Positions 4,925-5,729 of a stretch of 5,729 nucleotides of DNA are shown one piece after another (position 1 is the stretch's first letter; every line of letters begins with the position of its first letter). Source of the stretch: an uncultured Amaricoccus sp. (GTDB lineage: Bacteria; Pseudomonadota; Alphaproteobacteria; Rhodobacterales; Rhodobacteraceae); NCBI RefSeq assembly GCF_937891315.1, contig NZ_CALAGI010000167.1, positions 1 through 5,729 of the forward strand. The letters run 5' to 3'. The notes under the pieces were generated by a model. The model had not been told where the DNA came from and did no database searches. It was given only the letters and a program-made list of their open reading frames with translations. A program made the position numbers and the translations under genes.

Positions 4925-5729
4925 GTGTCCGACAAGCCGTCCGCCGCCCCGTCGCGCCGCAACTTCCTCAAGCTTTCCGCGATCGCCGCCGCCGGCGCCG
5001 CGACGCCCGTCGCGGCGGCCGAGACGCCGCCGACGCTCCCGACCCCGGCCGCGCCGGGGTTCGACCACCTCGTCGTGCTGATGTTCGAGAACCGCTCGTT
5101 CGACAACCTGCTCGGCCATCTCTACGAGCCCGGGACCGTGCCGGACGGGCAGAGCTTCAACGGGCTCGCCGGCGGCGCCTTCGCCAACCCGTCGCCGGGC
5201 GGGCCGGTGGCGGCGCATGTCTACGACGGGGCGACCGACTGGATCATGCGAAGCCCGACGCCGGACCCCGGCGAGGAGTTCCCGCACGTCAACACCCAGA
5301 TTTTCGGCACCGTCGACCCGCCCGGCAACGCCCGCGTCGAGTTCAAGAAGATGCACGCGCCCTTCAACGCACCGCCGGGCAGGACGCGGGCGACCATGGA
5401 CGGGTTCGTCGCCGACTACATCAACAACTTCGGCGCCACCCAGGGCCGCGAGCCGCGCTCCGAGGAATACGCCGTGGTCATGGGCGGGTTCAGCCCCGAG
5501 ATGCTGCCCGTCACCAGCGCGCTCGCCCGCGGCTTCGCGGTCTACGACGCCTGGTTCTGCGGGGTGCCGTCGCAGACCTTCTGCAACCGCTCGTTCTTCG
5601 CCTCGTCCCAGTCGTCAGGCAACGTCACCAACGGCGGCGGCCCCGACGGCTACAGGAAGTGGGAGAAGAACGAGGGGCCGACGATATTCAACCGGCTGGA
5701 GGAGGCCGGCCTCTCCTGGGCGGTCAGAT
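4925..5729 (+). CDS. Tat-exported phosphoesterase (phospholipase C/acid phosphatase family), 3' end off the window
   Basis: The first 268 residues are visible and the frame is open to the window edge. Residues 10-16 are SRRNFLK, a textbook twin-arginine motif, followed by an Ala-rich segment with a likely cut after PVAAA (residue 32). The mature part opens with HLVVLMFENRSFDNLLGHL, the signature of the phosphoesterase family (Pfam PF04185), where E55 and N56 are expected metal ligands. CGVPSQTFCNRSFF follows, in which T218 is the likely nucleophile by analogy with phospholipase C/AcpA enzymes and N221-R222 complete the usual 'NR' motif. It should cleave phosphomonoesters or phosphodiesters, perhaps phospholipid head groups, in the periplasm or outside the cell. 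The sequence does not say which. The gene starts 65 bp after the sulfatase in the same direction, across a GC hairpin, so it is probably partly co-transcribed. Sulfatases and this family share the alkaline phosphatase superfamily fold. Confidence 0.92.
   Translation, partial: MSDKPSAAPSRRNFLKLSAIAAAGAATPVAAAETPPTLPTPAAPGFDHLVVLMFENRSFDNLLGHLYEPGTVPDGQSFNGLAGGAFANPSPGGPVAAHVYDGATDWIMRSPTPDPGEEFPHVNTQIFGTVDPPGNARVEFKKMHAPFNAPPGRTRATMDGFVADYINNFGATQGREPRSEEYAVVMGGFSPEMLPVTSALARGFAVYDAWFCGVPSQTFCNRSFFASSQSSGNVTNGGGPDGYRKWEKNEGPTIFNRLEEAGLSWAVR

Noticed and set aside
1..5729. CRISPR array, tRNA, rRNA or intact insertion sequence
   Set aside because: No repeat-spacer pattern, no tRNA-like cloverleaf noticed by eye, no rRNA sequence and no transposase reading frame were seen.

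Overview
The window is GC-rich DNA with codon use typical of an alphaproteobacterium (Rhizobiales/Rhodospirillales-like; this is inferred from composition and protein style, and no taxonomic marker is present). It splits into a decayed left third and an intact gene cluster on the right.

Left part (1-842): the window opens inside an alpha/beta-hydrolase-like gene that ends early, without the C-terminal part of the fold. About 320 bases without an intact gene follow. They hold a short REP-like palindrome and three GTGCAT repeats spaced exactly 11 bp apart. Next comes a remnant of an Rhs/YD-repeat protein, the conserved 'core' segment just before the variable tip, cut off at the stop codon of the next, convergent gene. 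Two broken genes flanking small repeats suggest a rearrangement scar.

Right part (843-5729): a minus-strand gene encodes a 605-residue membrane protein with a cytoplasmic N-terminal domain of unknown function, one membrane segment, a TolB/FlgO-like domain and TPR-like repeats. It is divergent from a plus-strand set: a small 80-residue protein, a Sec-exported arylsulfatase with the CxAxR formylglycine motif, and, after a GC hairpin, a Tat-exported phosphoesterase (phospholipase C/acid phosphatase family) that runs off the window. The 182-bp divergent intergenic region has a 20-bp perfect palindrome made of two GAACATGTTC units, an 18-bp perfect palindrome in the regulator's presumed leader, and a 16-bp tandem repeat.

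Taken together, the right side looks like a periplasmic ester-hydrolysis locus. A sulfatase and a phosphoesterase, both of the alkaline phosphatase superfamily, are exported by different routes and are possibly controlled by the divergent membrane protein. The regulatory link is inference. No formylglycine-generating enzyme, transporter or transposase is visible in the window.
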